A DNA stretch of 64,000 nt from Eutreptiella sp. 'Long Island Sound 2002' (Eukaryota > Euglenozoa > Euglenophyceae > Eutreptiales > Eutreptiaceae), in assembly GCA_964036045.1 (NCBI GenBank), contig OZ038389.1:64770453-64834452 (forward strand). The letters run 5' to 3'. Positions 9,467-22,700 of the stretch are shown one piece after another. Each line of letters opens with the position of its first letter. Position 1 is the first letter of the stretch. The notes under the pieces are model-generated. The model was not told the origin of the DNA and searched no databases. It saw only the letters and a program-made list of their open reading frames with translations. The position numbers were made by a program, and so were the translations under genes.

Positions 9467-12400
9467 GTGTGTAATCTGCTTGCAACTCCAGCCCCCTTCG
9501 AGAATTCCACTCTGCAGTTGTGGTGGAGGCGAACGAGGCAGCATTGTCATTCTGCGTGCACGATGGGACGCAAATAAACACAAACAGAAGCAAACATGAG
9601 GTTGTATGCCCTACAGCGGTGCTACTTTGGAACAGACCGAGTTGGTGATGAGTTATTGCTGTTGTCACCTGGCGATCCTACGCACAAATGTTGTTTTCGT
9701 CTGAACTTGTTCACCTGCTGTGTGCATCTTGACTTCGCTCGTGACACAACACATTTACTGCACCCATTCTTCTCGCACTAGGTGGAGCTTCTGATTGCCA
9801 AAGAGAATGAGCTTGGGAAAAGGGAGGCCGACCTCGCAGAACGACTCGCTGACCTTGGGCCCCGGGAGCGAGCAATGGAACGGATGTGTCGCAAGCGGGA
9901 GCAAGAGCTAGTAGCCAAAGAGGATGATTTTGCGCAACGCCATGCGCAGTTCGAGGCAGAATCGCAGAAGCTGAAGCAGGACCAACAGCAAATCCAGGCG
10001 TATGTTAGCTGATTGACCGGGCTGCAGTATTGGCATTCGCTTTAATGAAGGTGATGAAGTTGGGGACGTGCCCAACCCCGGCCGAAGCGCATGGTGGTGG
10101 GGGACGGTTCAGCGCTCAGCGTCCAGAATGACCGCCAGCCAACCCCCCCCCCCCAATTTTCAGTTCCTGTGATGTGGATGGGTTCCTGTGAACTGAGGAT
10201 TGCATGGCAAAAGATATCACACGCCTTTTGCAATTTCGGCCGTAATCTGTCTGTTGCCGGGCCTGCCACTGTGCGTGCATGTCTTTTGTCGAGGGTGAAT
10301 ACCTCGACTTTCCCGTTTGGATGCCCCAGGAGCAGATCTGCTGACAAGAGTGCCTCAAATTGCCATTCTGATTCTTCTTCCCTGAATGGATGCCGTTCAT
10401 CCGCTCTCTCTGCAATCTGCCCATCATCCCGAATCATCGTATTCGTTCGGTGGTTTCAAGTGGATGGACCAGATTATCAACTGGAATGGGGCCAGATTTG
10501 GCCCTAATATCGGTGATCTCACCTACCACCAGCCACCAGTTTGCGCGAAACATGCACCGAAGGATGCTTGAAAAGGCATACCAAAGGAAATAGAATTTAC
10601 CACAATTTAATGAAATTTTGTTCCAGGAATTCCGAGATGAGGACCCTTGCCCTGGATCTGTCGTTGTATCTGTCGTCCACCGCGGACGGGATTTGTGTGT
10701 TTGTCGTAATGCACTGCGGTACGTTCGCGCCGAACCTCGTTCGATCACTCGCTGCCTGAGTCAAACCCACCCACGTCGTGCTACAGGCGGGAGGAAGCTG
10801 TTGCAGCGCAGGAGGAGAGTCAGCAGGCGTTGGGAGTCAAGCTGGAGGCTGAGGCGGCACGCTTGACGGCTCTCGAGGCCGATCAGGTCCGCCGGACAGA
10901 GGAAACTGAATCTTTGGCCTCTGCCACAGAGGCTCAGATGCTTGCATTGCAGAAGCGAGAGGAGGCTGCGGCTGCGAGAGAGGCCCGGAATGTGAAGCAT
11001 GAAAAGTCGCTGCTGGAGTTGCAGACTGAGGTTCCAGCATCTGTGTGTGGGGGGGAGGGGGGCAGTGCATTGGTTCTGAGCGAGTTTGAGCATGCCAGGC
11101 CACAGGCCACAGAATTGATACGTTGGTTTGGTCGTTCTTGTCTGCTGGCATTAATTTTGAATCATGTGAGTAAATTGGGTGATGCAATAAACATATACAA
11201 TCTCAAATGTGTGTCTTATCGTCGTTCTGGTGGGTCAATGCTGACAAATGCACGCAGGGGAAAGCACGGACACAGGGCACCGCCAGGTGGAAGTATTGGG
11301 TGCCGCTGAACAAAAAACGCCCCGAACCAACAGGTACCTGACATAGGACCAGGAGACTGAGTAGGATATTGATTTTTCAAACACACGGCACCAGAACATT
11401 CAAAGCAAACCAGGAGAGCTGACGAAAGGAGTCCAGCAATACTACGGGTGACGGGTTGGGGCCCTTTTATCTATTTTCGTACAGGGGGCCAAAGAAGGTC
11501 TTCTCTGGAGCTCGCTCTTTTGTAGAGGCCCATGATCAAGCGACATTTCCCCAACGCTCTGGCAGCAACACAGACAGTGCACGTAAAGCCCCTGCCCGTG
11601 GTGAACAATGCGCAATTGAGTTGTCTGCGTCATTGATCTTTCAATGCACAGCTCCATTGGGAAGCCACTCCATAATATTGGACATCAAATAAACAGCACA
11701 ACCGCCAAAAGCAGACACGGACAGTCAGAAAATGCCCCATGCCTGGATTATCCTCAAAAGCTCATCATCCTATGGGGCATTGAAATATGCACAGAAAAAT
11801 TGAAAATAATGTGGTGATTTGTCCCTAGCACAGTCGGGGTCATGAAACCAATTGCCTCCTCCCCGTTTTGCAGACCCCCAATACGGCGAGGATAGTGCAT
11901 CTTCCTCGTTCCTGCTTTGGGGACCCCAATACAGCAGGGGTACTTCAGCCGTACCAACCCGCTGTGGGGACCAGTAGTGTAGTCAGCAGGCAGGCCTTGA
12001 GGGTGAGAGATGCAGTCATGGATTGCATGCAACGCAGGGCATTTGATCGACCACACACCCGGCGATCGGGACCAGAGTGAAGTGCCTCAATACTGCAAAG
12101 TGATAAAGCCATTTGCCTTTTCCCTGTTTTGGGGAAACCGGTGCGGTGGGCGTTACCAAGGCAATGCAATCCTCACCACTTTGGGCACCCCAATACAGCA
12201 CAAGTTCGAAGGCATTTACCTCCTCCCTGCTTTGGGGACCCCGACACGGCAGAAGTTACGCAGCCATTTTTCTCGACTTGTTGCATCAGGGGTTTACAAA
12301 GCTGTTGGAGCACACCCGATTGAGCCAACTACTACGGAGTGCATATTCACATGCAGGGAGTTCCATCCACACCTAAACCCCTCATGTACTCGTGGATTAC

Positions 12401-15400
12401 ATCCCAAATTTTCACCATTTGGTTCATCCCATTATTATTCATGCTTAAAGTCATGACATTTTCATTTTACCCCTTGCCCCCGTCACCTTCCTGCCCAGTG
12501 GTGGGCCAGAGAACCTCTCTTTTCTTTTACAAGTAGAATGCGCATTGCTTTTTGCCACTCAGCTGCAGATTGAGCGAGATTGGATCCAGGAGCGGCACCG
12601 GCAGGTAGCGGTTGTGGAGATTGATGCTAAGGACCATGAACAAGTCTTCCAACGGCGGCTTCAGGAGGTTATTAAGCGGGAGAAATCGCTTGTGGCGGCT
12701 CAGGTCTGGTGCCCAACCTTGTTCCATGACAACCAATCCAAACTCATGAGAGAGAGCACGTCGTGCTGGCAGATTCGACGGCACCATTGACCAGTCGAAA
12801 AGATGCGCGTCCAAAATTGTGGGGGTTCAGGACCCAGAAGATTGCCCAGAGGTTGAGCCACAGATTTGTCATGCCATTCCCCGAGAGTTATCATGGACGA
12901 AGGAAAGGACTGGCAAATACCACCACCGTCAGTGCCCCCGATCCTCAAACCGGGATGGGGCTTTTTTTCCCTGGTCCCCCAGGCTGAGAGTCCGCCTGCA
13001 ACTTCTCTACACGAGCTTGATCCCGGAAAGCTTCATTTTTGCTCTCTGGCATCATCCCCATGCCTGTGGTTGCCCGTGTGTCTTTGGATCCGCTGATGCG
13101 GCTCTTGCAGGAGCGGCTGTCCGAAGAGGAAGAGAGGGTGGCTGCTGCCGATGCTCAAGTACAGTCGGCTATTTCAGAGACTCGCGCACGGGAAGAGGAC
13201 TTGCACAAGCACCAACAAAGCCTGCGAGAGCAGCAAATTGCTGTGGAGCAGTTGAGGCATCGTACGGAACAGGTCCGAATCTGCCCTGGGCACGGCATAA
13301 CCCCGTTAGTAAAACTGGTCCAATGATGTATATTTCATGCATTACGGATCAGGCCCATTTAAGGCGTCCTGCAGGGGTGCCTGAATCGAGGGCCTCGCTC
13401 CACCCCCTTTCCTATGGTCTCTCATGGTTTCTTGTAGTCCCAAAAGGCCGGACGAACAGGCTTTCAAACGTTGATGACACTCTGTGAAAAAAAAGCCACT
13501 ACAACTGCACCTGCTCACATGGCCTTTCCGTACTTCCCTGCGGGGATCCTGCCCTATTTGCTGCTGACTTGTTAAGTGGATCTGTAGATTTGTGTGGTGA
13601 CGCATGTTCTCGAGAAGAAGTTTCTTTGGTGCCTTCAGCTGTACCCAAATTTTCTCGTGCTCCTTCGCATGCTTTGCTTTTATGGCCTAACCCCGTTCTG
13701 GGGCCGACAGCCATGTTTTGTGCTAGATGTGGGGAACTGGGGCCTCGGAGGGTGCCAGATGCAAAAGCAATGTGCCTCTGCGATGTGCGTCTGAGTGGAC
13801 TGGTTCTTGAATCTCTTGGTGGACAGTTTTGTCAAACAATGGCGTCTTCTGGTGCTTGTCCATACTTTTTGTCAGCCAGCTGGACATGTCTGACCTGCCT
13901 TGAAAATGTGCTGATGGTTGTACCGGGTGTATTATGCCCCTGTGAATTAGCCTCCATGGGCTCAGGTCACACTGAGCGAAAAATTTTATCGGTGTCTTCA
14001 GTGCTACCCAAAATCCAGCACCAGCTGACTGGTCTTAGAATTTGTGTCAATGCCGACGAATCATCACGTATTTGGGCTTGGGGTCACAATTTTCGGAAAG
14101 TTGAGCAAGCCATGCTTTATTCGGAGCCCAAATCTGGTTTGGTGACACACGAGTTAGCTTCTGGACTGGCAGTTTTATCTGCTGAAGTCTCTTGATGAAC
14201 GCTGTGATGAATCAAAATCACAGCTGTCCCAGGCCACCCCCACCCCCCCTCCACATAGCAAAGGGATCATGTGGCAACAATACAGCACAGCAAGTCCGGC
14301 CATCCAAAATGGAGCAGATATGGTTACGTCATTTGTAAGCTTGTCTGTAGGACCTGTGGGGGAGAGGGGGGGGGGGCGACAGGGCAGAAAGTGATTACCC
14401 CACATTCCGGACACACCATGCACATGTCCCATAACCCCCCCACTCTTTTCCAAATGGTGAGTTTTGGTCGCCATATTGTTGGAATTTCTTTCGCCAATGA
14501 GGCGGGGTGGAGAACGCTGTTCCTGCGGCGCCTGCAGCGCACCCTGCGTGCACCCTGCGGCCCGCAGCTTGGGAAAGCCGCAGAGTTCTGGAATATAGTT
14601 TGTGCATTGTTGAAAACCTAAAGCCCATGCGATTTGTATTTAATTTCTTGTTGTGAACACTACTGAGCACTGGATGGAGCAAGATGGGGCGCTTTACAAA
14701 TATTGTTCGTTGCTCGTATGACTCCTGTTGAACTTGTTGTTGTGAACCGATAAACCAGGTTTCTCTAACCTTGCGGCACCTGTGGCGAGTAAAAAGCCCC
14801 CCCCCTTGCTTCACCTCATTTCCCCTCAATTCCCACTGTTCTCGCACAACTTCTGGCACATGCTGATTTCTCAATATGGAACGAATGCGACCCCCCTGCA
14901 CCACCCCGGCTGATGTGTGGTGGTGCCCACAGGGCTTTTGTTTCCACCACCGTGTTGTCAGGACCGGGAGCATGCTGAGGATGTGCTTCGTGCGCAACGC
15001 ACCGCCTTCGCTCAGCAAAGCGCTGCTGCCGAAGCCCAGTGGCAGGACCGCGAGCGAGAGGCGCAGGATTCCCAAAAGCAGCTGGCGCAGGCTCAAATAG
15101 AGGTGCAGCGGCGGGAGGCAGATGTCTCTGCCCATGAGAAGGCCGTGACAGTGCGTGAGAACGCAGTGCAGTCTGCGGAGGAATCGGTGTTCTCCCGGGA
15201 GGAGGCTGTAACGCAACGGGAGGAGCATGTCACTGATCGGGAGCAGGAGGTGCAGGTGTCTGTAGCCTCTGCCGCCATGCTGTAGCGAGGGCATTCCAAT
15301 TGGCGGCTCTTTTTCTGCACAGGCAGCAGATTTGCACAGCCTGTGGGGGGTGTACAAAAACAGGCACAAATTCCGAGCACTGGGGGATTTGCACATCTCT

Positions 15401-16205
15401 GACGAGGGTTTTGCCCACTGGACCAATGAACATGGTGCAGCAGCCCTGTGCCAGTTCAGGGATAATATCCTCACAGCAACCAGCTACCCTGACAGCCCTG
15501 CCACCCGTCTGGTTGAACTCATCTGTAAAGTCCTTGAAAGCAGCTGGGATCTGGCAGTGCTCTGTGAGTGCAGACAGAAACAGGCGGACGTGTGCAAGAC
15601 AACTTGTTACGGTACGTCGTGTGTGGTGTTAGGCTATAGCCTGCACCAAGGGACACAGGGCGGGGGAACAGTTTTTGTCCAGCCAAGCCCCCTCAACTCG
15701 CAGTGGTCCCTGAAACTGGCCCCCCCACTCATTACCCCTAACCAAAGCCACCTGGCATATCTTCCAGGGATCCTGCTTGGCGTCCTGAATAATGCACGTG
15801 GTGTTGGTCATGGGCGGGTGAACTGCTGTCACATCCTGGCTGCAGATAGCCGTTTTGTCTGGATACCCCACCCCAGCTGTTACAAAAGCAGCTCACTCGG
15901 CTGTCATTAGAGGGCCATCAACGAGTCCCCATGAGGCGATTCGCACAGTGCAATACCTGCATTCCGTCATAGGCCGCCTACCCATGCTAAAATGCTGTGC
16001 TATATGCTTCGTGCTACAATGGCTGACAGACAAGGCCTACTGGAAGGGGACACACCACAGCAGCTGGGAACTCCCAGCGCAAGTGTCACCGGATGGAACT
16101 ACAGGAGCCTGGTCGGACGACTGGAAGCTCTTGAAAGCGGCAGCCCATGATGCGCAACCTCCATCCCATGCATGTTCTTGAACCACACTATGAAAATCCA
16201 ATGAG

Positions 16206-16258
<53 letters not shown>

Positions 16259-17324
16259 CAGGCGGTTACCCTTGGCTCAACGAAAGATCACAGCCTGAGA
16301 ACAGTGCTGCACGACCCATGATACCGCAATACTCCCCTCTCCCAGGCTCCAGTCAGGTGACCACAATGGGCAGGGCCTGTGACTGTAAAAGGATAAACCC
16401 CGGCCCATTGCATCAAATTACTGCGCATTTGTAGAGCATATAGGTCCCTGTCACGCCATCACCTCAGGGTGTGAAATGTCGTCGTCACATGCATGTGTGT
16501 GCGTGGTGCATACACAACCCCGGCACGCAGCATGCCCCACGGGGTATAACCGACCGACTGCCAGTGGGAAGGCGCAGGGAACGTCGTGCGTGCTGGTGAC
16601 CTCATTCCCCATTGGATCCACGACGGGACAGCACCAATATTCCTCTACTGCAGAAAGGCGCCAAGCCTCGAACAATGTTTCTGTCTTTGTTTTGATTGGC
16701 TTGACGAGGTGTTTGGAGGCGTTTGCTCCGTGACCCTGCCCCGCTGTGCTCTGTATCATCCACACTGGGCCCCTGGTCGTTGGTTCATTTGTTTCCCCAA
16801 CGAAGTGTGTGTGTCTGTGTGTGTGTGTGTGTGGGTTTGTGCTCGGTTTCTTGGTCACCTCACGCCGTGTGTGTGTGTGTGTGTGTGTGTGATTCGCGCT
16901 GATGGAGAGGGATGACTTGGTGAACCCAGGTTGCGGTTGCCGTAGGCCTAGAGCACCACTTGCTAATTGTGAGTTCGTCGGTTTTATTACTGTTGCCGGC
17001 AGTGAGTGTATGTATGTGTTTGTGTGGCAGTGCTGAGCCTTACTCCATTCTGTTTGTGTACTGGCGGTTGCCGACTACACATCCCCTGCAGTCTAGGGGA
17101 TCTGTTCCAGAGTGAGAGAATTTCTTTCGCATTTCTGTTTTGGTCTGAATGTAGTGTATGCGTGATTGTATGTGGGTGCATGTCTTTTGTCTTGCTGAGA
17201 GGGAGGAAAGGCTGCTGAGAATCAGCATGAAATAACCAAATATTGCTGCAGTGCGAACAGAGTTGTTGAGAGGTGCTGTATTGACAGTGAACATTTTTTG
17301 TTGTTGTGATCTGGGTGTCACACA

Positions 17325-17403
<79 letters not shown>

Positions 17404-19697
17404 GGGAGGAGGGGGGGGCGGGGGCAAAAACAGTCAAACAACCTCGGCGACAACCAGCACAACCTCAATATGCCAACTACTGGGCACCACTGACGCGCAA
17501 ACGGCACACCATGCGACATCCAGCACAGCCCCAGCACACCAACCACTGGGCTCCGCGAACACGGAAACGACACCACCAAGATCACCGGCCGCAGCGGCCG
17601 ACAGAAAGCAACAACCTGATGCAACATGCGAAGGGAAGAATGGGTGACTGTCCAGGGCCCCGTAAAGAAACAACAACCAGACGGAATGTCACACAGGGGG
17701 GCAAGAGGAGGTGGGAACACACCCCCAGGGAGCTGCCGCGCAAGCGCAGGTCCCCAGCTGGGCGCCTGGTGCAGCGGCATGGCTGCGCGGGAATGGAATG
17801 CTCGTAATCGTCTCTCTCACAGAGGCTCTGGCCTAGGCGAGGGGGCAGATGCAGGGGGGCGCCCTTTATGCCGCTGCGACTATGTCTCACCGGCAGACAT
17901 TGGTGCCTTCCACAGAGCACGCTAACCCCATGGACACATGCAGGCCTGCCTCTATAATATGGTGTTTCTCCAAACACACACACACACACACACACATAGA
18001 GAGAGAATTGTAGAGGGGTGATGTATGATAGCGAATGCTATCGCTTAGCTTCACAAACACACGCACGTTGCACGCGCATCCGCACGCAGCCCCAAACCCA
18101 CACCCGCACCCACAACCACACCACGTTGTTTTCGCAGAGCTGCAGCATTCGGCAGCAGCAAAAGGAGGAGGAACAGCAGAAGATGGATCTAGCATTGGTG
18201 GATCGCGAGGCACGTGTTTCCGCACGCGAAGATTCAGCCACTGCCAAAGAGGCTGCAAACCTCGAGGCAGGGCAACAGCTCGCCGAAGCTGAGCGACAAC
18301 TTGAAGTATGTCCGTTTTTTGTTTTGCTGTGGTGGGACTCGTCTTGGGCTGATGCCAAGCCTGGGTTCGTGGGTGTGGTCAGGGAAGAGTCGGACTTGAG
18401 CAGTGCCGAGCCGGATCACGAAAATCCGTCGTGAGCCATGATCTAGAATTCCAAAACTTGTTCGTAAGTTTAGTGGGGTCGCCTACCGGTGCCGTACGTG
18501 CATGTCGTTCCGGTTTGGTTTCACCTTGGAATTTATGTCCAGTCCCATGAGTGACACCAGTTTGCTCACTATCAGCGGAGTTCCTTGGGAGTGGGCACTG
18601 CACCCGAGACACCACCCATGTCAGTCTACATGCCTCTGCGTCACAGAGCGTGCCCCGGAAGGTCGTCCACCCAGTCTTTCGCCAGTCGGCAACGCACTCA
18701 CGAGCAAGGGAAAGGCATCGTGACATGCAGCACACCTGGCGGCCATGCAATGTGGCGAAACGTGATAGTTGCCCTCTGTTATTGGGGCCACAGGACACAG
18801 CGCAGTGCATTGCTCAATGACAAAGCAGGCCCCTGGCTCGGACCCCATCCAATTGGACCTTTTTGCAGCTGGAGAAGGCGCCAGACAGAGTGCTAGTGCA
18901 TCGTGCTTTTGCACTGGGAGTCTTATTTGAGTGCCGTACCATTGCGCGCAGTGCAACTACAGCCTGAACGGTGGGCAAGAAGCAATTTCAGAAATGGGAC
19001 TCGCTGGGAGCCCACTCTCTTTGGTCTAAATTCAATGAAGACAGGGATGGTGCCTGCTGCTTGTTGCGCTTCTAGGTCAGTTTTGCTCCGGAGTGCGGCG
19101 GACATGGTTTGGGCGACCGCACGGAAGGCCTGAGGCACTGCGACCAACAGCTGGAACCCAGACTCGCAGCCTGACAATGGCGAATTTTGCACATGACCTC
19201 TGTCGCACAGGGTCATCCAAAAAGCACGCACTTAGGCGCGCTCTGTAGTAGTGACCATGTGGGGAGCCAAGTGATTGGCTCCGGGGGCGAAAGGACCGGT
19301 TTGGCCAATCCGTGTCCCGCATTTCCGGCCACCTCGGGTCGTTCGACCTGTCCTCGGACAGGTCTGACGTGTGCCCAGCCCGGGCGGCGACAGCCACACG
19401 TGTGTAAGCCAGCACGTATCCAGTTGAGAACCCGTGTCTGGGCTGGTGGCAGCAGACGACGAGCAACACTGCTGCAGAGCGGGAAAAAAATGAATGCTGA
19501 CAATTGGAAATTGAGCCCGACCTCATTATCACGCTGTGGTGTGCATGTGCAGGCGGGTTCCTGGCGTGCAAGGGGTGCCGTCCCCTGTGGAAAAGATTGC
19601 CATTGCTGTGGTTTATGACGGTGATCAAATGGATTTCAACAATCTGTAACTCAGCACGGTGAATGTCATAGAGAGAGAGAGAGAGAGAGCGAGAGAG

Positions 19698-19750
<53 letters not shown>

Positions 19751-22700
19751 ATGAAAGAGAGAAATCGTCCATGTTGTGGATGGGCTGAGGTTGGTGAGGG
19801 GGCGTTGCGTTTCTAGCTGAGTTTTGTAGTGCTGGGATTGTATGCTTTTGGCAGGCCCTGGAAATGCACGTGGAAGCGCAAGAGGGGCATTGCACTGCGC
19901 TGCAAGCGGATTTGGTGGAGGTTGCGAGGGAGCTGAGCCATCGCGAACGGGAAGTCGAAGCCGTGGAAAAGTCTACGCAGATGAGGAAACGGTGTGTCCC
20001 ACGTCTGGTATCTCTGGTTTTGCGCAGCCAGGATCTACACGCAGGATCTATGCGTGAAAAGCAGTGAAGTACACAGCTGCATGGAATGCAATCTCTATGT
20101 GCCCATGCACATCCTCTATGTGCCCTCTCTGCGACCAAACGTGATTCTCATGTGCCCACAGCCCTACCACTGCATCTCCTGTGTGTCCACTCTGCGACCC
20201 CTACTTCCGAGCTCTACGACCAACACGTGTCCCCAATGTGGCTTTGCTATGGCCATCACGCCATGACCCATGGCTCGGGGGAGACAGGCTCACCCCCCTC
20301 CCCCAGGCTTGGGCTGGCCTCCGGGGTTCAGGTGTTTGGGCCACCGATGAGGAGAACTTGAGCCCCCATCCCAGACTGCCACGGCAAGCTTGTGTCCTTG
20401 CCCACAGGCCCTCGTCAGGTGATGGAAGCTGACTGCCAACACTAGCAACACACGGGGACCCATGTGTGAGGGCAGCACAGAAACAAACTAAAGCCCAACG
20501 AATGGTGAGCAGCAGAAATGCTGCACCGCCAAGTGTCTGGTCAGGGTGAGAGGACCCCCTCCCCTCCCCAACGCCTACAGTACACGGTGTGGCGTACAGT
20601 TTGGGTAATTATGCTGGTGGAGAGAACCTGGTGTTGTGCACCAATATCAGAAACATAAACTATACCCCTGTTGTTCAGTGATGCGCAACCCTATTTAGGC
20701 TGTTTAGCTTCACAAATGGTGTACATGGTGCCCGGAAGGTGCTTGTAACATTTACGATTCACCACATTTCCCTTGCCCTGCAGCACCAATTCTTCGCTTT
20801 AGTTTGCTTGATTCGATTGAAATATTAGGGGACACAACCAAGTCTAACTTCAAGGTGCACCCCCCCCCCCCCCATCGCATGCCCAACGGCTGCAAGGGGC
20901 ACCTGGAGTATGGTAGCGTTCTTTACTGTGAGACAACTGTCAAGTCTGTCAAGTCTGTGTGTGAAGCTGTACTACATACTGTCATAACCCAAAGAGCGAT
21001 TGTTTTTCTTGATAGAGTGGGGATGGGGAATGTCTTCAACTATTACAAGGCATGTGTATTGCGCAAATGGCAATAGAGTTTCATACATTGCTCGTGCGAA
21101 TATGCTGCAAGATGTATGTTGCCCCCCCCCCCCCCCCCCAGTCCCTGGTTGGTTCCCCCCAATGCGCGTGGCTACTGCACACTAGTAGACACCTATGATC
21201 ATACACCGCTGTACAATCGACCCCATCCACCCACACCAACCCAACAGGTGGTAACCCTCCCCACCCACCCAGACCCCACTGTAGGGCTTTGGTAGGCCAC
21301 ACATCCACTGCAAAACAATCTGCTGCATCATTTGGGCTCTCTAGATGCCCCGGACGCTAAGAGACGGCTCATGACAAAGCAAGATTGCGTTTGGGCTCAC
21401 TAGATGCCCGCAATGCCAAAAGATGGCAACATTTTGCCTCTCCAGATGACCTAGACGGATGCCGATCTACAGTGTTTGGGCTCTTCATATGCCACTAATG
21501 CTCAGAGAAGGCACATGGCAAGGTGAGATTGCGTTTGGGCTCTTTGGATACCCTAGACGCCGAAAAATTACATCGTTTGGGCTCTATGGACAACCTAGAC
21601 GGATGCTAAATTGTAGCATTGGGGCTCTCTTAATGTCCATGATGCTCAGAGAAGGCGCATGGCACCGCATGGCTGCATTTGGGCTGTTCACATGCCCTAG
21701 ACACCAAAAGATGACAACAGTTGGGCTCTTCAGATGACCTAGACGGATGCTAAGTTGTAGCATTGGGGCTCTTCAGATGTCCCTGACACTAAGAGAAGGC
21801 ACGTGAAGGTTGTGTTTGGGCTCTTTAGATGCCCTAGACACCAAAAGATGACAACGCTTGGGCTCTGCGGACAACCTAGACTGAGTTGCAGTGTTTGGGG
21901 CTATTTGGATGCCCTAGATAATTAGCTAGTCCAAAGTGCGCTTGGGCTCTTCGGATGTCCTAGACACCAAGCCAAGACCAATGACCAAACAGAATTACTT
22001 TCGGGGTCTTCGGACGCCCTAGACGTTAGCAATTGACAAATGGCAATGGCAAATTACGTTAGGGCTCTTTAGATGCCACAGACGCTAGGACAAGACCAAT
22101 GGCAAAATGTGATTGTGTTTGGGCTCTTCCAAGACCCAAGACACTGAAAATGACAAACGCAGTGGTGAATTGTGTTTTGGCTCTTCAGATGCTGAGGATG
22201 CTAAGACAAAGGCAATGGTAGCACTCAATTGCGTTTAGATGCCCTCAAAGCTGAGGTGTCATAGAGGACCTAGCCCTTAGTCTGGGACCCAGCCTTTGTG
22301 TGCGCACACACACTACCTTGGCCTCACCGCAGGGTGTTGATGGAACACACACCCGCTGCGGCACTGCCGAGGCCCCATGGCAAACACCCCCCGCAACGCC
22401 CTGCCTAGGCCCTGCGGCCGGTCCTTGACAGGTCACACACCCACTGTAATGCAGTGCGTGGGCCCCGTAGTAGGGCCTTGGTGGGAGAAACACTCAGTGC
22501 ACACTACATGGGCAGTGAATCCCCAAAACAAATGGCAAAATGCCTGAGCATGCTGCGCACCACTGATGGGTACCACTTGGTGATCCGGAATCCTCTGGCC
22601 CTGTGTTACATTTCCCATATGAGTAGTGGTGAGCACCCTCCAATATTCACTATCTTGAGAAGGATTTTGTGTGGAGCATGCCGGTGCCAACATGGGAGGG

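Noticed and set aside
14395-15474. 359-codon minus-strand open frame.
   Set aside because: It is antisense to coiled-coil exon 6 and the start of RT fragment D. The coiled-coil frame has matching splice phases and the minus frame has no recognised domain.
19077-20138. 353-codon minus-strand open frame in and around exon 8.
   Set aside because: It crosses the GA microsatellite (Ser-Leu repeats) and lies antisense to exon 8. It has no domain.
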